From positions 45,143-109,142 of the forward strand of contig NZ_LMOI01000005.1 of assembly GCF_001423525.1 (NCBI RefSeq): DNA of 64,000 nucleotides, read 5' to 3'. How positions within the stretch are numbered: position 1 is the stretch's first letter; each line of letters begins with the position of its first letter. Source of the DNA: Arthrobacter sp. Leaf137. GTDB lineage: Bacteria; Actinomycetota; Actinomycetes; Actinomycetales; Micrococcaceae. The notes below the pieces were generated by a model. The model saw nothing but the letters and a program-made list of their open reading frames with translations, was not told the DNA's origin and ran no database searches. The translations under genes were made by a program, and so were the position numbers. Below are positions 8,124 to 16,817 of the stretch, one piece after another.

Positions 8124-8246
8124 CGACTTGGTCATCTGCCCGCTCAGGCGTCCGTTCGCTGCGGCGGCCACGCCCCGCCGTCGTGCTTGGGCCTTTCCGT
8201 TGTTGCCGCACGTTCCCTTTGGCGGCGTTCCTGGGAGAATGACCCC

Positions 8247-10121
8247 ATGGAAATCGCCCTGGGCCTTCTGGTCCTCGTTGCCGTGGTGTGCGCCGGCAGC
8301 GCCCTTGGCCGGAAGCTCAACGTTTCGGTGCCGCTGCTGCTGGTGCTGATCGGGGTGGCGGGTTCGTTCCTCCCGTTCATACCGGATATCGAACTGAACC
8401 CGGAACTGGTGTTGGTGGGGCTGCTGCCGCCGCTGCTGTATGCGGCGGCGCTGCGCACATCGCTGTTCGATTTCGGCTCCAACCGCCGCGCCATCGGCCT
8501 GCTTTCGGTGGGTTATGTCATCTTCGGCACCCTCACCGTGGGCTTGGTGGTCTGGTGGCTGTTTCCGGAGATTCCGCTGGCCGCCGCGTTTGCGCTGGGG
8601 GCCGTGCTGGCACCGCCCGATGCGGTTGCTGCGACGGCGATCGCGCGGAAGGTGGGGATGCCGCGCCGGATCGTCACCATCCTCGAGGGCGAATCCCTGG
8701 TCAATGACGCCACGGCCCTGATCTGCCTGCGGGCCGCGATCGCCGCCATCTCGGGTGTGGTGTCCGTGGCCGGGATTGCCGGGGACTTCGTGCTGGCCGT
8801 GGGCGGCGGACTGGTGGTGGGCATCGCCGCGGCGTACGTGCTCACCATGCTCCGCAAGCGGATCCGGAACGTTGCCATCAATACTTCGACGTCGCTGGCG
8901 GCGCCCCTCGTGGCGTACCTGCCGGCCGAGGCAATCCACGCCTCGGGTGTGCTCGCCGTCGTGGTCACCGGCCTCATCATGGGCACCAAGGCGCCGTCCA
9001 TGCCCAACGGCGCGGCCCGGCTCAGCCAGCGGAGCAACTGGAACACCGTGCAGTTCCTGCTGGAAAATTCGGTGTTCCTGCTGATCGGGCTGCAGGTGCG
9101 CACCATCGTGGACGGTGTCCAGGACGATTCCCTGGGCGCGGGCAGGATCTGGGCCGGCTGTGCGGTCATCCTGCTGGCCGTGCTGTTCCTGCGGCCGGTG
9201 TGGGTATTCCCGGCCACCTACCTGCCGCGGCTGATCCCGTCGGTGCAGCGGAAGGATCCGGCGCCGCCGTGGCAGTTTGCGGCCATTGTGTCGTGGGCCG
9301 GGATGCGGGGCGTGGTCACCCTGGCCGCCGTGCTGGTGCTGCCGGAGGACCTGGAACACCGGTCAGTGCTGATCCTCGCTGCCCTGGTGGTGGTGGGCGG
9401 CACCCTGACGCTGCAGGGTTTCACACTGCCGGCGCTGGTGCGCATCCTTCGGGTGCAGGGGCCGGACCAGCGCGAGGACGCCTTGAACCAGGCATCGCTC
9501 ATGCAACTGGCCACCGCCGCGGGCGTCGCGAAGCTGCATGAACTCCGGACGGATGACGACCCGCCGGAGGTGGTGTCCATGCTGAAGCGGCGGACGCAGG
9601 AACGCGGGCTTGCGGCGTGGGAGCGGCTGGGGCGGCCGTCGGCGGAAACGTCCACGCCCAGCGAGCGCTATGCCCGGCTGCGGCTGGCGATGCTGGAGGC
9701 GGAGCGTGAGAAGGTGCTGGAGCTTCGCCGGGGTGGCGAGTATGCGCACGAGGTCCTGAGCGCTGTCCTTGAGCGGCTGGATGTTGAGGAATCGATGCTG
9801 GACGTGTCCCTGGACGAGATTGACCCGTCGGGCGGTGGCGGGGGCGAAGGCGTGGCAAAACCCGGTGGTGAATGCGACCATCTGGAGTCCGCGGAACCAA
9901 GGGAAGTGCCCGGTGGCGCCTTCTGCGAGGACTGCGTCCGGGAAGGGACGACGACGGTCCACCTCCGCATGTGCCTGGAGTGCGGCAACGTGGGGTGCTG
10001 CGATTCCTCCCCCGCCACCCACGCGTCCAGGCACTTCGAAGCGACCGGGCACCCCGTCATGCGCAGCATCGAGCCCGGAGAGGACTGGCGCTGGTGCTAC
10101 CAGGACGATCTTCTGGGGTGA
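8247..10121 (+). CDS. CPA1-family Na+/H+ antiporter with C-terminal UBP zinc finger
   Basis: 624 residues from ATG 8247, with GGGAG nine bases upstream. The first ~410 residues hold 11-13 membrane segments with the CPA1 hallmarks ALGAVLAPPDAVAATAIAR and ILEGESLVNDATALICLR (ion-binding Asp) and SWAGMRGVVTLAAVLVLP. A helical cytoplasmic stretch follows (about 420-540). The last ~80 residues are a ubiquitin-protease-type zinc finger: CDHLES, CEDC, CLECGNVGCCD, HASRHFEATGHPV, with all expected Cys/His ligands. The protein should exchange protons for Na+ or K+; the finger may sense or tether something in the cytoplasm, but its ligand is unknown. It is a single gene. Confidence 0.88.
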   Translation: MEIALGLLVLVAVVCAGSALGRKLNVSVPLLLVLIGVAGSFLPFIPDIELNPELVLVGLLPPLLYAAALRTSLFDFGSNRRAIGLLSVGYVIFGTLTVGLVVWWLFPEIPLAAAFALGAVLAPPDAVAATAIARKVGMPRRIVTILEGESLVNDATALICLRAAIAAISGVVSVAGIAGDFVLAVGGGLVVGIAAAYVLTMLRKRIRNVAINTSTSLAAPLVAYLPAEAIHASGVLAVVVTGLIMGTKAPSMPNGAARLSQRSNWNTVQFLLENSVFLLIGLQVRTIVDGVQDDSLGAGRIWAGCAVILLAVLFLRPVWVFPATYLPRLIPSVQRKDPAPPWQFAAIVSWAGMRGVVTLAAVLVLPEDLEHRSVLILAALVVVGGTLTLQGFTLPALVRILRVQGPDQREDALNQASLMQLATAAGVAKLHELRTDDDPPEVVSMLKRRTQERGLAAWERLGRPSAETSTPSERYARLRLAMLEAEREKVLELRRGGEYAHEVLSAVLERLDVEESMLDVSLDEIDPSGGGGGEGVAKPGGECDHLESAEPREVPGGAFCEDCVREGTTTVHLRMCLECGNVGCCDSSPATHASRHFEATGHPVMRSIEPGEDWRWCYQDDLLG

Positions 10122-10172
10122 ATGGGCCCTATTCCGGTGAGCTGGCGGGTGCGTGGCCGGTGACGGTTGCCG

Positions 10173-10790
10173 TCAGTGCCGGAGGCGGGCGCTGATCGCT
10201 GCGTGCGGCCGGACACCTGCTTCGGTGCGCCTCGTTACGGAAACGACGTCAAACCCCGCGCCCTGCAGGAGTTCTTCCAGGTCGGCGGCGGGCCAGAAGT
10301 AGGCAGGGGCCACGGCGTGCGGGAACTGTTCCACCCGGGCGCCTTCGAAGAACCCGAGGAGGAGCGCTCCGCCGGGCGCCAGCCTTCTTCCCAATTCTTC
10401 GAGGATCAGGGGCATATCTTCCGGTTCGGTGTGGATCAGCGAATACCAGGTCAGGATGCCGGCCACGGAGCCTGGGGCGACAGGGAGATCCCGGAAGCCT
10501 GCAACCCGAAAGGCGACATTCGGGAACCGTGTGCTGGCGTGCTCCACGAACTCGGGGACCGGGTCGAAGCCTTCCACGTCCGCGCCCCGGTCCGCCAGGA
10601 AGCTGCTCCACTGGCCAGGTCCACAGCCCACGTCCAGCACGTGCCCCGATAGCGGTTCAGCCCATTCAGCGATGAGTGTCCTGTCCTCGGGATGAGTGGA
10701 CTCCAGCGATCCGAACCTGGAAATGTACTCGGCTGCGCGCGCCGCATACGCGGCCCGAACTCCGCCGTCAGTCCCGGGGCGTCCGTGCAC
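10173..10790 (-). CDS. class I SAM-dependent methyltransferase
   Basis: About 205 residues from GTG 10790, inside the end of the preceding small gene (23-base overlap). The Rossmann-fold motifs are clear: motif I HVLDVGCGPGQWSSFLADRG, the acidic strand-2 end VEGFDPVPEFVEHA, then VAGILTWYSLIHT and LGRRLAPGGALLLGFFEG. It transfers a methyl group from S-adenosylmethionine to an unknown small molecule (UbiE/Methyltransf_11 type). Longer ORF versions would run backwards through the coding part of the upstream gene in another frame and are not credible. It is the last of three overlapping minus-strand genes. Confidence 0.82.
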   Translation of the reverse strand: MHGRPGTDGGVRAAYAARAAEYISRFGSLESTHPEDRTLIAEWAEPLSGHVLDVGCGPGQWSSFLADRGADVEGFDPVPEFVEHASTRFPNVAFRVAGFRDLPVAPGSVAGILTWYSLIHTEPEDMPLILEELGRRLAPGGALLLGFFEGARVEQFPHAVAPAYFWPAADLEELLQGAGFDVVSVTRRTEAGVRPHAAISARLRH

Positions 10791-10995
10791 GGCTTCTGGT
10801 TGCGAAAAAGCCCGGCAGGCTGACCATGAAGGCCGCGACGCCGAGGCCCAGCAGGATGGTGAACGGGAGCCCGCCCTCCCTGACGCCGTATTCATCGGCA
10901 ATCAGGGCGAAGTTCCAGGCTGCCACGGCGCCGCACACCAGCAGCGTGGCGCTGGCCACCAGGGCAAGCGCCCAAAAATCAGTGCGCCGTGTCAT
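10768..10995 (-). CDS. small two-TM membrane protein of unknown function
   Basis: 75 residues from ATG 10995, which overlaps the stop of the upstream gene as ATGA. Two hydrophobic helices are visible (ALALVASATLLVCGAVAAWNF and LPFTILLGLGVAAFMVSL), with a basic C-terminus. It is translationally coupled on both sides (10992-11306 upstream, methyltransferase downstream). The longer ORF beginning at 11205 lies within the upstream gene in another frame. Confidence 0.65.
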   Translation of the reverse strand: MTRRTDFWALALVASATLLVCGAVAAWNFALIADEYGVREGGLPFTILLGLGVAAFMVSLPGFFATRSRARTPRD

Positions 10996-11306
10996 CGATT
11001 CGTTGTCCGCCCGCTCCGACTGCCGCTCCGATAACCGGCCCAGAAGGCGAGGACCAGCAGGCCCAGCACGGCGATGCTCAACCCGATCTGCGTCCCCTGC
11101 GTTACGAAGGTCATGCCGGATCCGTTGAAGGTGTCGTTGCTCAGCGGTGCGTAGGCGAACCAGCCAAAGCTGGCGTTCGCCTGCCCGTTCCACGCGACGA
11201 TGCACCCCACCAGCAGCGCGGCGACGCCGAGGAAAGGCACCACGACGGCACTGATTTTGCTGCGTTTGGACGGTTTTCGCTGTTCAGGTATTTCGTTGTC
11301 CCCCAT
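10992..11306 (-). CDS. small two-TM membrane protein (paralogue of 11920-12219)
   Basis: 104 residues with a basic N-terminus (PSKRSKISAVVVP), a first membrane helix, an outside loop (FGWFAYAPLSNDTFNG) and a second helix (IGLSIAVLGLLVLAFWAGYR) followed by Arg/Ser-rich residues. It is clearly homologous to the protein at 11920-12219, sharing the PSKR, FAYAP, GTQ and VGLLVLAFWAG-type blocks. TAGACT lies seven bases upstream of the ATG, so a leaderless message is likely. Function unknown. Confidence 0.7.
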   Translation of the reverse strand: MGDNEIPEQRKPSKRSKISAVVVPFLGVAALLVGCIVAWNGQANASFGWFAYAPLSNDTFNGSGMTFVTQGTQIGLSIAVLGLLVLAFWAGYRSGSRSGRTTNR

Positions 11307-11463
11307 GCCTGCGAGTCTAGCCGTGGGAGCCGGGGCGCCCTTCCCGGTTCTGCCCGCCCCGTCTAGGCTGGGCGGGTGCCCGGCGTAAGCTTCACGGCCT
11401 CACCCGCAGCCGGCACCGGATGAGACGTCCGGAACAGCCCGACTTCCCGGAACCCGAGGATGG

Positions 11464-11895
11464 ATGATGACCAGTACCCCTTCGCAGGACGCCGTTCGCA
11501 CGCCAGGGCCCCAGGTCTATGTCAGCTTTCCCGGAACAGCGCGGGAAGCCCTGACCTTCTACCGGGACGTCTTCGGCGGTGAACTTGCCCTGCACACCTA
11601 CCAGGACTTCAGCCGGAGCGACGGCTCCCCGGACGCCATCGCCCACGGCACGCTCAGCGGCGTCGTGGCCCTTGGAGGCTCGGACGCGGCGGCCGGCGAG
11701 GCGAGCGTCCGCACCGAAGGCGTCATGCTCTCGCTGCTGGGGACCGCGGAACCGGCAGTGCTGCACGAATGGTTCCACAGGCTTTCCGACGGCGGCACCG
11801 TGGTTGATGCCCTCGCGCCAAAACCGTGGGGCGCATCGGATGGCCAGGTCATCGACCGGCACGGGCTCCACTGGCTGATCGGTTACGAGGACTAA
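11464..11895 (+). CDS. VOC-superfamily protein (PhnB/glyoxalase-like)
   Basis: About 142 residues. The sequence VYVSFPGTAREALTFYRDVFGGELAL is a typical PhnB-like VOC start, and it ends VIDRHGLHWLIGYED, a common VOC end. Two adjacent ATGs (11464, 11467) follow GAGGA; the second has the better spacing. A tiny ORF (11420-11467) ends inside the start by ATGA overlap. VOC proteins bind or convert small molecules, often via a metal, and some give antibiotic resistance; no substrate can be named. It diverges from the small membrane gene at 10992-11306. Confidence 0.75.
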   Translation: MMTSTPSQDAVRTPGPQVYVSFPGTAREALTFYRDVFGGELALHTYQDFSRSDGSPDAIAHGTLSGVVALGGSDAAAGEASVRTEGVMLSLLGTAEPAVLHEWFHRLSDGGTVVDALAPKPWGASDGQVIDRHGLHWLIGYED

Positions 11896-11919
11896 CGGCG
11901 GAATTGGCTAGCGGCGGAA

Positions 11920-12219
11920 TCAGCTGCGGGCGGGCCGCCGGCCCATCCTGAAACCGGCCCAGAACGCCAGCACCAGCAGGCCCACGACGGCGATGGCCAT
12001 GCCAGCCTGTGTTCCCTCGGTGATGAGGTCCGCGCCGATGCCGGTGAACGGCCGGTTGCTGTTCGGCGCGTAGGCGAAACTGAAGGAAGCGTTCCGGTTC
12101 AGCCACGCGATCAGGATTCCCGCCAGCACCGCAGCAACGGCCAGCGAAGGTACGACGACGGCACGCCACTTGGTGCGTTTGGACGGCAGGCGGTCTTCAG
12201 GTGTGTTGTGCTCCCCCAT
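11920..12219 (-). CDS. small two-TM membrane protein (paralogue of 10992-11306)
   Basis: 99 residues from ATG 12219 (the longer ORF to 12381 enters the promoter of the next gene). Same layout as its paralogue: PSKRTKWRAVVVP, helix 1, FAYAPNSNRPF loop, helix 2 with VVGLLVLAFWAGFRMG, basic tail. TAGACT lies six bases before the start codon, as in the paralogue. It diverges from a VOC gene, again as in the other copy. Confidence 0.68.
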   Translation of the reverse strand: MGEHNTPEDRLPSKRTKWRAVVVPSLAVAAVLAGILIAWLNRNASFSFAYAPNSNRPFTGIGADLITEGTQAGMAIAVVGLLVLAFWAGFRMGRRPARS

Positions 12220-12315
12220 GGAGGCGAGTCTAGCGGTGCCGTGTTTGTCCGATCGGCGAGAAAAGCTGGCCCCGAGACCCTGACAGCCTGCACGGGACGG
12301 GTCTAGGCTGGGCGG

Positions 12316-12675
12316 ATGTTGACCATCGGCACCATCGTCCTCGGCGTCAACAACGTCGCCGCCGCTACCGAATTCTGGCACTCAGCCCTGGGCTATGTCC
12401 CGCGGGAACCCGGTGACGACACGTGGGTAACCCTCGCGCCGCCGTCGGGCCCTGGCGCGTTGCTCTCGCTCATGCTGAGCGAAACGCCTGTCCAGGACCG
12501 CCCGCGGATCCATCTTGACCTGTATGCGGAGGACCAGGGGGCCGAGGTGGAGCGCCTCGTCTCGATTGGCGCCCGGCGCGTGGACTGGGTTCTCTACCCG
12601 GAGGACCCGGACTTCATCGTCCTGGAGGATCCCGACGGAAACCGGTTCTGCGTTATCGACAAGAGCGGCGGCTAA
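12316..12675 (+). CDS. VOC-superfamily protein (glyoxalase/bleomycin-resistance fold)
   Basis: 119 residues covering one VOC domain: IGTIVLGVNNVAAATEFWHSALGY at the start, HLDLYAED in the middle and DPDFIVLEDPDGNRFCVID at the end, with the conserved Glu and His positions of the metal site. TAGGCT lies six bases upstream of the ATG, indicating a leaderless transcript. It is only distantly related in sequence to the VOC gene at 11464, but stands in the same place relative to its small membrane partner. Substrate unknown. Confidence 0.78.
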   Translation: MLTIGTIVLGVNNVAAATEFWHSALGYVPREPGDDTWVTLAPPSGPGALLSLMLSETPVQDRPRIHLDLYAEDQGAEVERLVSIGARRVDWVLYPEDPDFIVLEDPDGNRFCVIDKSGG

Positions 12676-12794
12676 ACTACCGCCGCCTTCTTGCAGCAGG
12701 CTGCAATGCCAGCCGCCCCACATCTAAGAGCTCAGCCGGTGGTCGTACGCGCGCCCTTGCTCGACTTTTGCTCCGCGGTGCCCACCTCCGGCTC

Positions 12795-13517
12795 CTAGAG
12801 CATGGCGGTTTCCTCCTCCGCCAGCCGGATCAGCCGCAGCTCGTCCTCGACGGCCCGCGCCGGCCAGTACTCCTTGGCGAGACCGCTCGCCCAGTTCCTG
12901 TCGGCGTCCGGGAACAGCTTGTGCAGCAACCCTGCCGCCTCAAGCAGTGCGATGAGGGCCAAAATCCTCGTCTTCTGCGCGGCGGGTGCTGAATTGTTGG
13001 ATTGGGCCGCTGGCTCCTCCGCTGCGCCGTCAGCCGGATCCGGCATCACGGTTGTGGGCGTTGATCCGCTGAGCGTCGACTCGATCCTTTCGAGGAGTGC
13101 GGACTCCGGCTCATGGTCTTTTTCCGGATAACGTACCGGCCGGAAGCGTGCCAGGTGCCGCTCCCCCACGTGTTCCACTATGCCGAGGGCCGCCATGCCC
13201 TCGTAGATCCGATGAACCTGGGCGCGGCCTTCCATGATGGAAACCCAGCGGGCGGGAGGGTGGGGGCGGGACTTGCCGCGGATCAGTTCCAGGTCAGTTG
13301 CAAGGTCGTCCCTGGCGGCCGATCCTGTGGCCCGGACGTGCTTGCCCTGCAGCTCGATTGCGCCGGCCAGGTCCAGCTCGGCCAGGATTGCACCGGCCAC
13401 TGTGGTCCTGAGCGCGAACAGCGGCACTTCAGGCTTTCCGTCTTTGTCGTTGGTAGCCAGCAGCAGGAATTGCTGGGGCAGGTTAAGGTTCACCGCAGCC
13501 GGTGCTTCAGTGTTCAT
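12795..13517 (-). CDS. GPP34/GOLPH3-like phosphoprotein
   Basis: About 240 residues from MNTEAPAAV (ATG 13517). The GPP34 pattern is visible: QQFLLLATNDKDGKPE, then AGAILAELDLAGAIEL, GKHVRAT, and a long helical C-terminal half. Eukaryotic GOLPH3 binds phosphoinositides at the Golgi; bacterial members are common in Actinobacteria and have no settled role. A middle insert (about residues 140-185) is Pro/Ala-rich and probably disordered. It converges with the VOC gene; the 119 bases between show no clear element. Confidence 0.8.
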   Translation of the reverse strand: MNTEAPAAVNLNLPQQFLLLATNDKDGKPEVPLFALRTTVAGAILAELDLAGAIELQGKHVRATGSAARDDLATDLELIRGKSRPHPPARWVSIMEGRAQVHRIYEGMAALGIVEHVGERHLARFRPVRYPEKDHEPESALLERIESTLSGSTPTTVMPDPADGAAEEPAAQSNNSAPAAQKTRILALIALLEAAGLLHKLFPDADRNWASGLAKEYWPARAVEDELRLIRLAEEETAML

Positions 13518-13658
13518 ACGGCCATGGTGGACCTGCTGGGCCGCCGCCACTACGGCCTTTCGTACCTACCTGCCCGATGTAAGCATCCAGACAGGGCTTG
13601 GGTCCGGCTGGTGACTGCCCGGTCCGGACGCGCAGCAAGTGCCGGTAAATTTGAGTGA

Positions 13659-14192
13659 ATGATTCATATTGACCGGGACAATACCGTACGCGGTGATGTC
13701 CGCCGGCTCCTGAGCGAGCATCTGGCGGACATGTTCGCCACCTCGCCTGCCGAGAGCGTGCACGCGCTGGACCACTCGGCACTGTCCGTGCCCTCGATCA
13801 CCTTCTGGACTGCGCGCGAGGACGGCGAGTTGTTGGGCTGCGGCGCCCTCAAGCTTCTTGATCCCGAACCCGGGCCCACACTCGATAGCTCAGAACCCCG
13901 CAGCGCCGCAGTTCACGGAACCGAACTTCACGGCGCTGGCCGGCTCGGCGAAATCAAGTCCATGCGCACGGCAGCGGCGGCTCGTGGGCGTGGTGTGGCT
14001 ACCCTCATGCTCAAGCACATCATCGACCACGCCCGATCCCAGGATCTCGAGCGCGTCTGCCTGGAAACCGGAACCGAGGATTACTTCGCTCCGGCCCGGC
14101 GCCTTTACGCGCGCCACGGTTTCACGGAGTGTCCGCCTTTTGCCAACTACGTCCTGGACCCGAACAGCGTCTTCATGGAGCTGCGCCTCTAA
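13659..14192 (+). CDS. GNAT-family N-acetyltransferase
   Basis: 177 residues. The acetyl-CoA loop is present as AAAARGRGVATLMLKHIIDHA (the R/Q-x-x-G-x-G/A type), preceded by GEIKSMRT and followed by LETGTEDYFAPARRLYARHGFTEC, the usual GNAT motif B. It resembles YhbS/PhnO-type enzymes of the PF00583 group; substrate unknown. TAAATT lies seven bases before the ATG, fitting a leaderless promoter. It is transcribed divergently from the GPP34 gene. Confidence 0.85.
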   Translation: MIHIDRDNTVRGDVRRLLSEHLADMFATSPAESVHALDHSALSVPSITFWTAREDGELLGCGALKLLDPEPGPTLDSSEPRSAAVHGTELHGAGRLGEIKSMRTAAAARGRGVATLMLKHIIDHARSQDLERVCLETGTEDYFAPARRLYARHGFTECPPFANYVLDPNSVFMELRL

Positions 14193-14447
14193 CCTTTGCT
14201 GCAGCGGGCACGTGCTCTAGTGCTACGAAATGCAGGCGTTCGGCATGGGTGAGCCGAACACCCCGCGCTCAGGCCGCTGTCTCGTCCGCCTTCCTGACTG
14301 CCTTATTACCGAGCATTCTGATACCTTCCAGATATGGGATGCGGAACAAGGTCGCTAGGTCGTTGAGCATTTTTCTCGCTGGCTATCCCCACCCCGCGAA
14401 GGGGCCCCCTTTGCCGGATTGCCAGGAATTTGCGGGGATCCGACTTG
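14193..14447. other. intergenic stretch without a recognised gene
   Basis: The region between the convergent acetyltransferase and kinase genes has no ORF that I would credit, no RNA gene and no long hairpin. Confidence 0.5.
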
Positions 14448-15053
14448 CTACAAGCCGCGCGTCGGGGAGCCGTCCAACCAGGCGAGAATTCGAGCAGCAG
14501 CTTCCTGCGGTGTGAGATCGCCGTTGTCCAGCCGCATATGCCGGTGTTCAGCCAAGAGGGCGGACGATGGCAAAGACCGGTCCAAGCTGGCATCGAGGTC
14601 AGTATTCATGAGGAAACGCTCCATTTCGCGAACGTTCGCGTCAGACCACTCAACGTTTCTCTTCGATCGCTTCTCGGCCAGTCGAAACTCGGTTCGATTC
14701 CGCTGTAGCCGCGTGTCCAAATCCGCTGCCAGTTCCACGAATGCTACATCGGCACCCTTCTCGATATACGGGCGTATGTACGTCTTAAGCTCATCGGCGT
14801 CAGCCTGCTGCTCCAGGCCCCATACAAATGTGAACACCAAGTCCGTGCCTGAAAGGGCAGCTTCTTCGGCGACCCCCGCTCGCCAATCTGCAAGCAGTCG
14901 ATTGAACGGTGGCGTCCCGTAATTGAACACCTCGAGTAGAGGCTCGATAAGTGCGTGGTTATGGAACAAGCGAAACTCGCTTTGCCGAGCAACCTCGCGT
15001 CCGACCGTCATCTTCCCGACAGCGGGTGGACCAAAAATCACAAGTAAGCGCAT
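14448..15053 (-). CDS. P-loop small-molecule kinase-like ATPase
   Basis: 201 residues opening with a P-loop (LLVIFGPPAVGKMTVGREVA), then a helix-rich lid region with several Arg residues (RLQRNRTEFRLAEKRSKRNVEW). This is the shape of AAA_33/shikimate-kinase-like nucleotide and small-molecule kinases often annotated only as AAA family ATPase. The Walker A Lys and Thr are intact. The substrate cannot be told. It is a single minus-strand gene with the start near 15053. Confidence 0.72.
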   Translation of the reverse strand: MRLLVIFGPPAVGKMTVGREVARQSEFRLFHNHALIEPLLEVFNYGTPPFNRLLADWRAGVAEEAALSGTDLVFTFVWGLEQQADADELKTYIRPYIEKGADVAFVELAADLDTRLQRNRTEFRLAEKRSKRNVEWSDANVREMERFLMNTDLDASLDRSLPSSALLAEHRHMRLDNGDLTPQEAAARILAWLDGSPTRGL

Positions 15054-15141
15054 GCAGTAACTCTGTCACAAGGAGTTACTGTCATTCCCGCGGTGCGGAC
15101 GCGCCCGTACGACTCCTGAATGACAGTTTCGCTGCAGGGCG

Positions 15142-16770
15142 CTAGGCAGCGAGGTACGCAATGAGGGCATCCTCCAGCGGGCTGACATCCCCGGCGGCAC
15201 CGCCAACTTCATCGGGAGTTCCGCCGTCAATGTTTGGAGGCATGTTCGAAACCCCGGCAAGCAGCGCGAGCGGCAGCCGTGGTGGCACCCAGTCCGGCTG
15301 TTCCGCCGGATAGTGGCGCCCGGTAGGTGAGGTCCAGCCCGGCGGTTCAATCCTGCTGGCCGGAGTAGGTGTCCAAGGGCTTTGATGCTTGAGCCTGTGG
15401 TGTTTGGGGCACAACTGTGCCAAATTACTGATTCCCGTTGCCCCACCGTGCTGCCAAGCGATGAGATGGTCGTTCTCGTTGTCCTGCGTGTGGTTGCAGC
15501 AGCCCGGGAAGGTGCATTTGCCATCCCGCATCCTCAACCAACGCTTCAAACTTTCGGGGAGCCGGTAGTTCGTCCTGCCGATCTCCAGCGGCGCCCCGTC
15601 CCTGGGGTCCACCAGAACCCGGTAAAACGACCCGGCCCCCTCGGCAACGATCCTCCGTGCCACCGATGCCGGGACAGGCCCGTAACCGTCCACCTCGCCC
15701 GGCTCGTCCGTGGCGCCAAACAGTGAGAAGACCGGGACTGTGACCAGCACGTCAGCCTTGGGCGCCGGGAGCTTTTCCAGATCCTGTCCGGTACAGCCAA
15801 GGAGAAGGTTGGCGCTGACGTCTACCCGACGCTGGCTCAATGTGCGCGGGTCATCGGGGTTCTGCAAACCGCGCGCGATAGCTGTGGCTTTGTTCCAGAT
15901 TGCGCAGGCGGTCTCACCGGGAAGTATGAGGCAGATCTGGGCCATCCCGTCAGCCAAGGGCCGGTACTCCATGCGCCGGTCCGCCATGCTCATAGCCCGC
16001 CGCAACTCCAGCGAATCGGGATACTGGCGCTCGCGCCAGGCCCGGACCTTCCTGCGGAAGCGCGACGGCACCAGCTCCCCTGGAGCGGCACCACGGGCAG
16101 CATGGGGCGCGTCGGGATCAAAGAAGTGCGTTTCCAATGCTTTGACGCCGTCAGGTTCCAGGCCCGCTGTTTCATCCGCGAGAATCCGCGCGTGCTGCCA
16201 GGAGATGGCGCCCGCCTGCAGCTCGTCCAACGCCGCAGGCAAAGAGTTCGTCAGCGCGTGCGCTTCACCCAACAGGGCGTAAGCCGCCCGCTCGCCGACG
16301 GTCAGCACACATGCGACCTCAGCCACCAGGGATTTCTCACGCGCGGAGGCCTCATAAGGATCGGCGGCCGGGCCCTCGATCTGGGCTGACGCCTCAGCGT
16401 ACGCGGCTACCAGCCGGACCTTCGCAGCCGCCGCGGCAGCTTCGACGCGCGCCAGCACTTCCAGCCCTGCCAAGCACGACTCGGCCAACTCCCCCAACGG
16501 ATCAGCAGAGATGGGAGCCCCGCTACGGCATATGCCATGGCTACCTACGCCGTGGCCGCGGGCGTTATCGCTGGCGCCGCTGCTATGGGCATTTCGGTGG
16601 GGGCTGTTGCCGCGTGAATCGGGGTCGGTGTCGTCGCAGCTGTCATTGCCTGGTGCCGCCATGGGACCACGCACAACACGCGCCAGTTCATCAACCAACC
16701 CGGCCACCGATGCAACGGCAGCGGCCACCGTGGCCTTGCCTCCCACATCTGTGACCGCTCCGGTTTCCAT
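15142..16770 (-). CDS. DUF222 / HNH endonuclease-like protein
   Basis: 542 residues. The N-terminal ~350 residues match the DUF222 (13E12-type) family (ERAAYALLGEAHAL, LQAGAISWQHARILAD, RRVDVSANLLL). The C-terminus carries an HNH nuclease site: LRMRDGKCTFPGCCNHTQDNEND, then HLIAWQHGGATGISNLAQLC and PKHHRLKH, including the zinc-binding Cys pairs and catalytic His. Actinobacterial genomes often hold many copies; they are widely thought to be mobile or repeat-derived, but their role is unknown. A 10-bp inverted repeat (15078-15087 with 15118-15127) beyond the stop may terminate it. Confidence 0.88.
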   Translation of the reverse strand: METGAVTDVGGKATVAAAVASVAGLVDELARVVRGPMAAPGNDSCDDTDPDSRGNSPHRNAHSSGASDNARGHGVGSHGICRSGAPISADPLGELAESCLAGLEVLARVEAAAAAAKVRLVAAYAEASAQIEGPAADPYEASAREKSLVAEVACVLTVGERAAYALLGEAHALTNSLPAALDELQAGAISWQHARILADETAGLEPDGVKALETHFFDPDAPHAARGAAPGELVPSRFRRKVRAWRERQYPDSLELRRAMSMADRRMEYRPLADGMAQICLILPGETACAIWNKATAIARGLQNPDDPRTLSQRRVDVSANLLLGCTGQDLEKLPAPKADVLVTVPVFSLFGATDEPGEVDGYGPVPASVARRIVAEGAGSFYRVLVDPRDGAPLEIGRTNYRLPESLKRWLRMRDGKCTFPGCCNHTQDNENDHLIAWQHGGATGISNLAQLCPKHHRLKHQSPWTPTPASRIEPPGWTSPTGRHYPAEQPDWVPPRLPLALLAGVSNMPPNIDGGTPDEVGGAAGDVSPLEDALIAYLAA

Positions 16771-16817
16771 AACTGAAGCATGCCAACAGGGTCTGACATT
16801 CTAAGGGGGCTGCCCAC

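Noticed and set aside
15078..15127. Mobile-element ends around the DUF222-HNH gene
   Set aside because: A 10-bp inverted repeat (ACTGTCATTC/GAATGACAGT) occurs only downstream, with no matching copy on the other side, so it is more likely a weak terminator.
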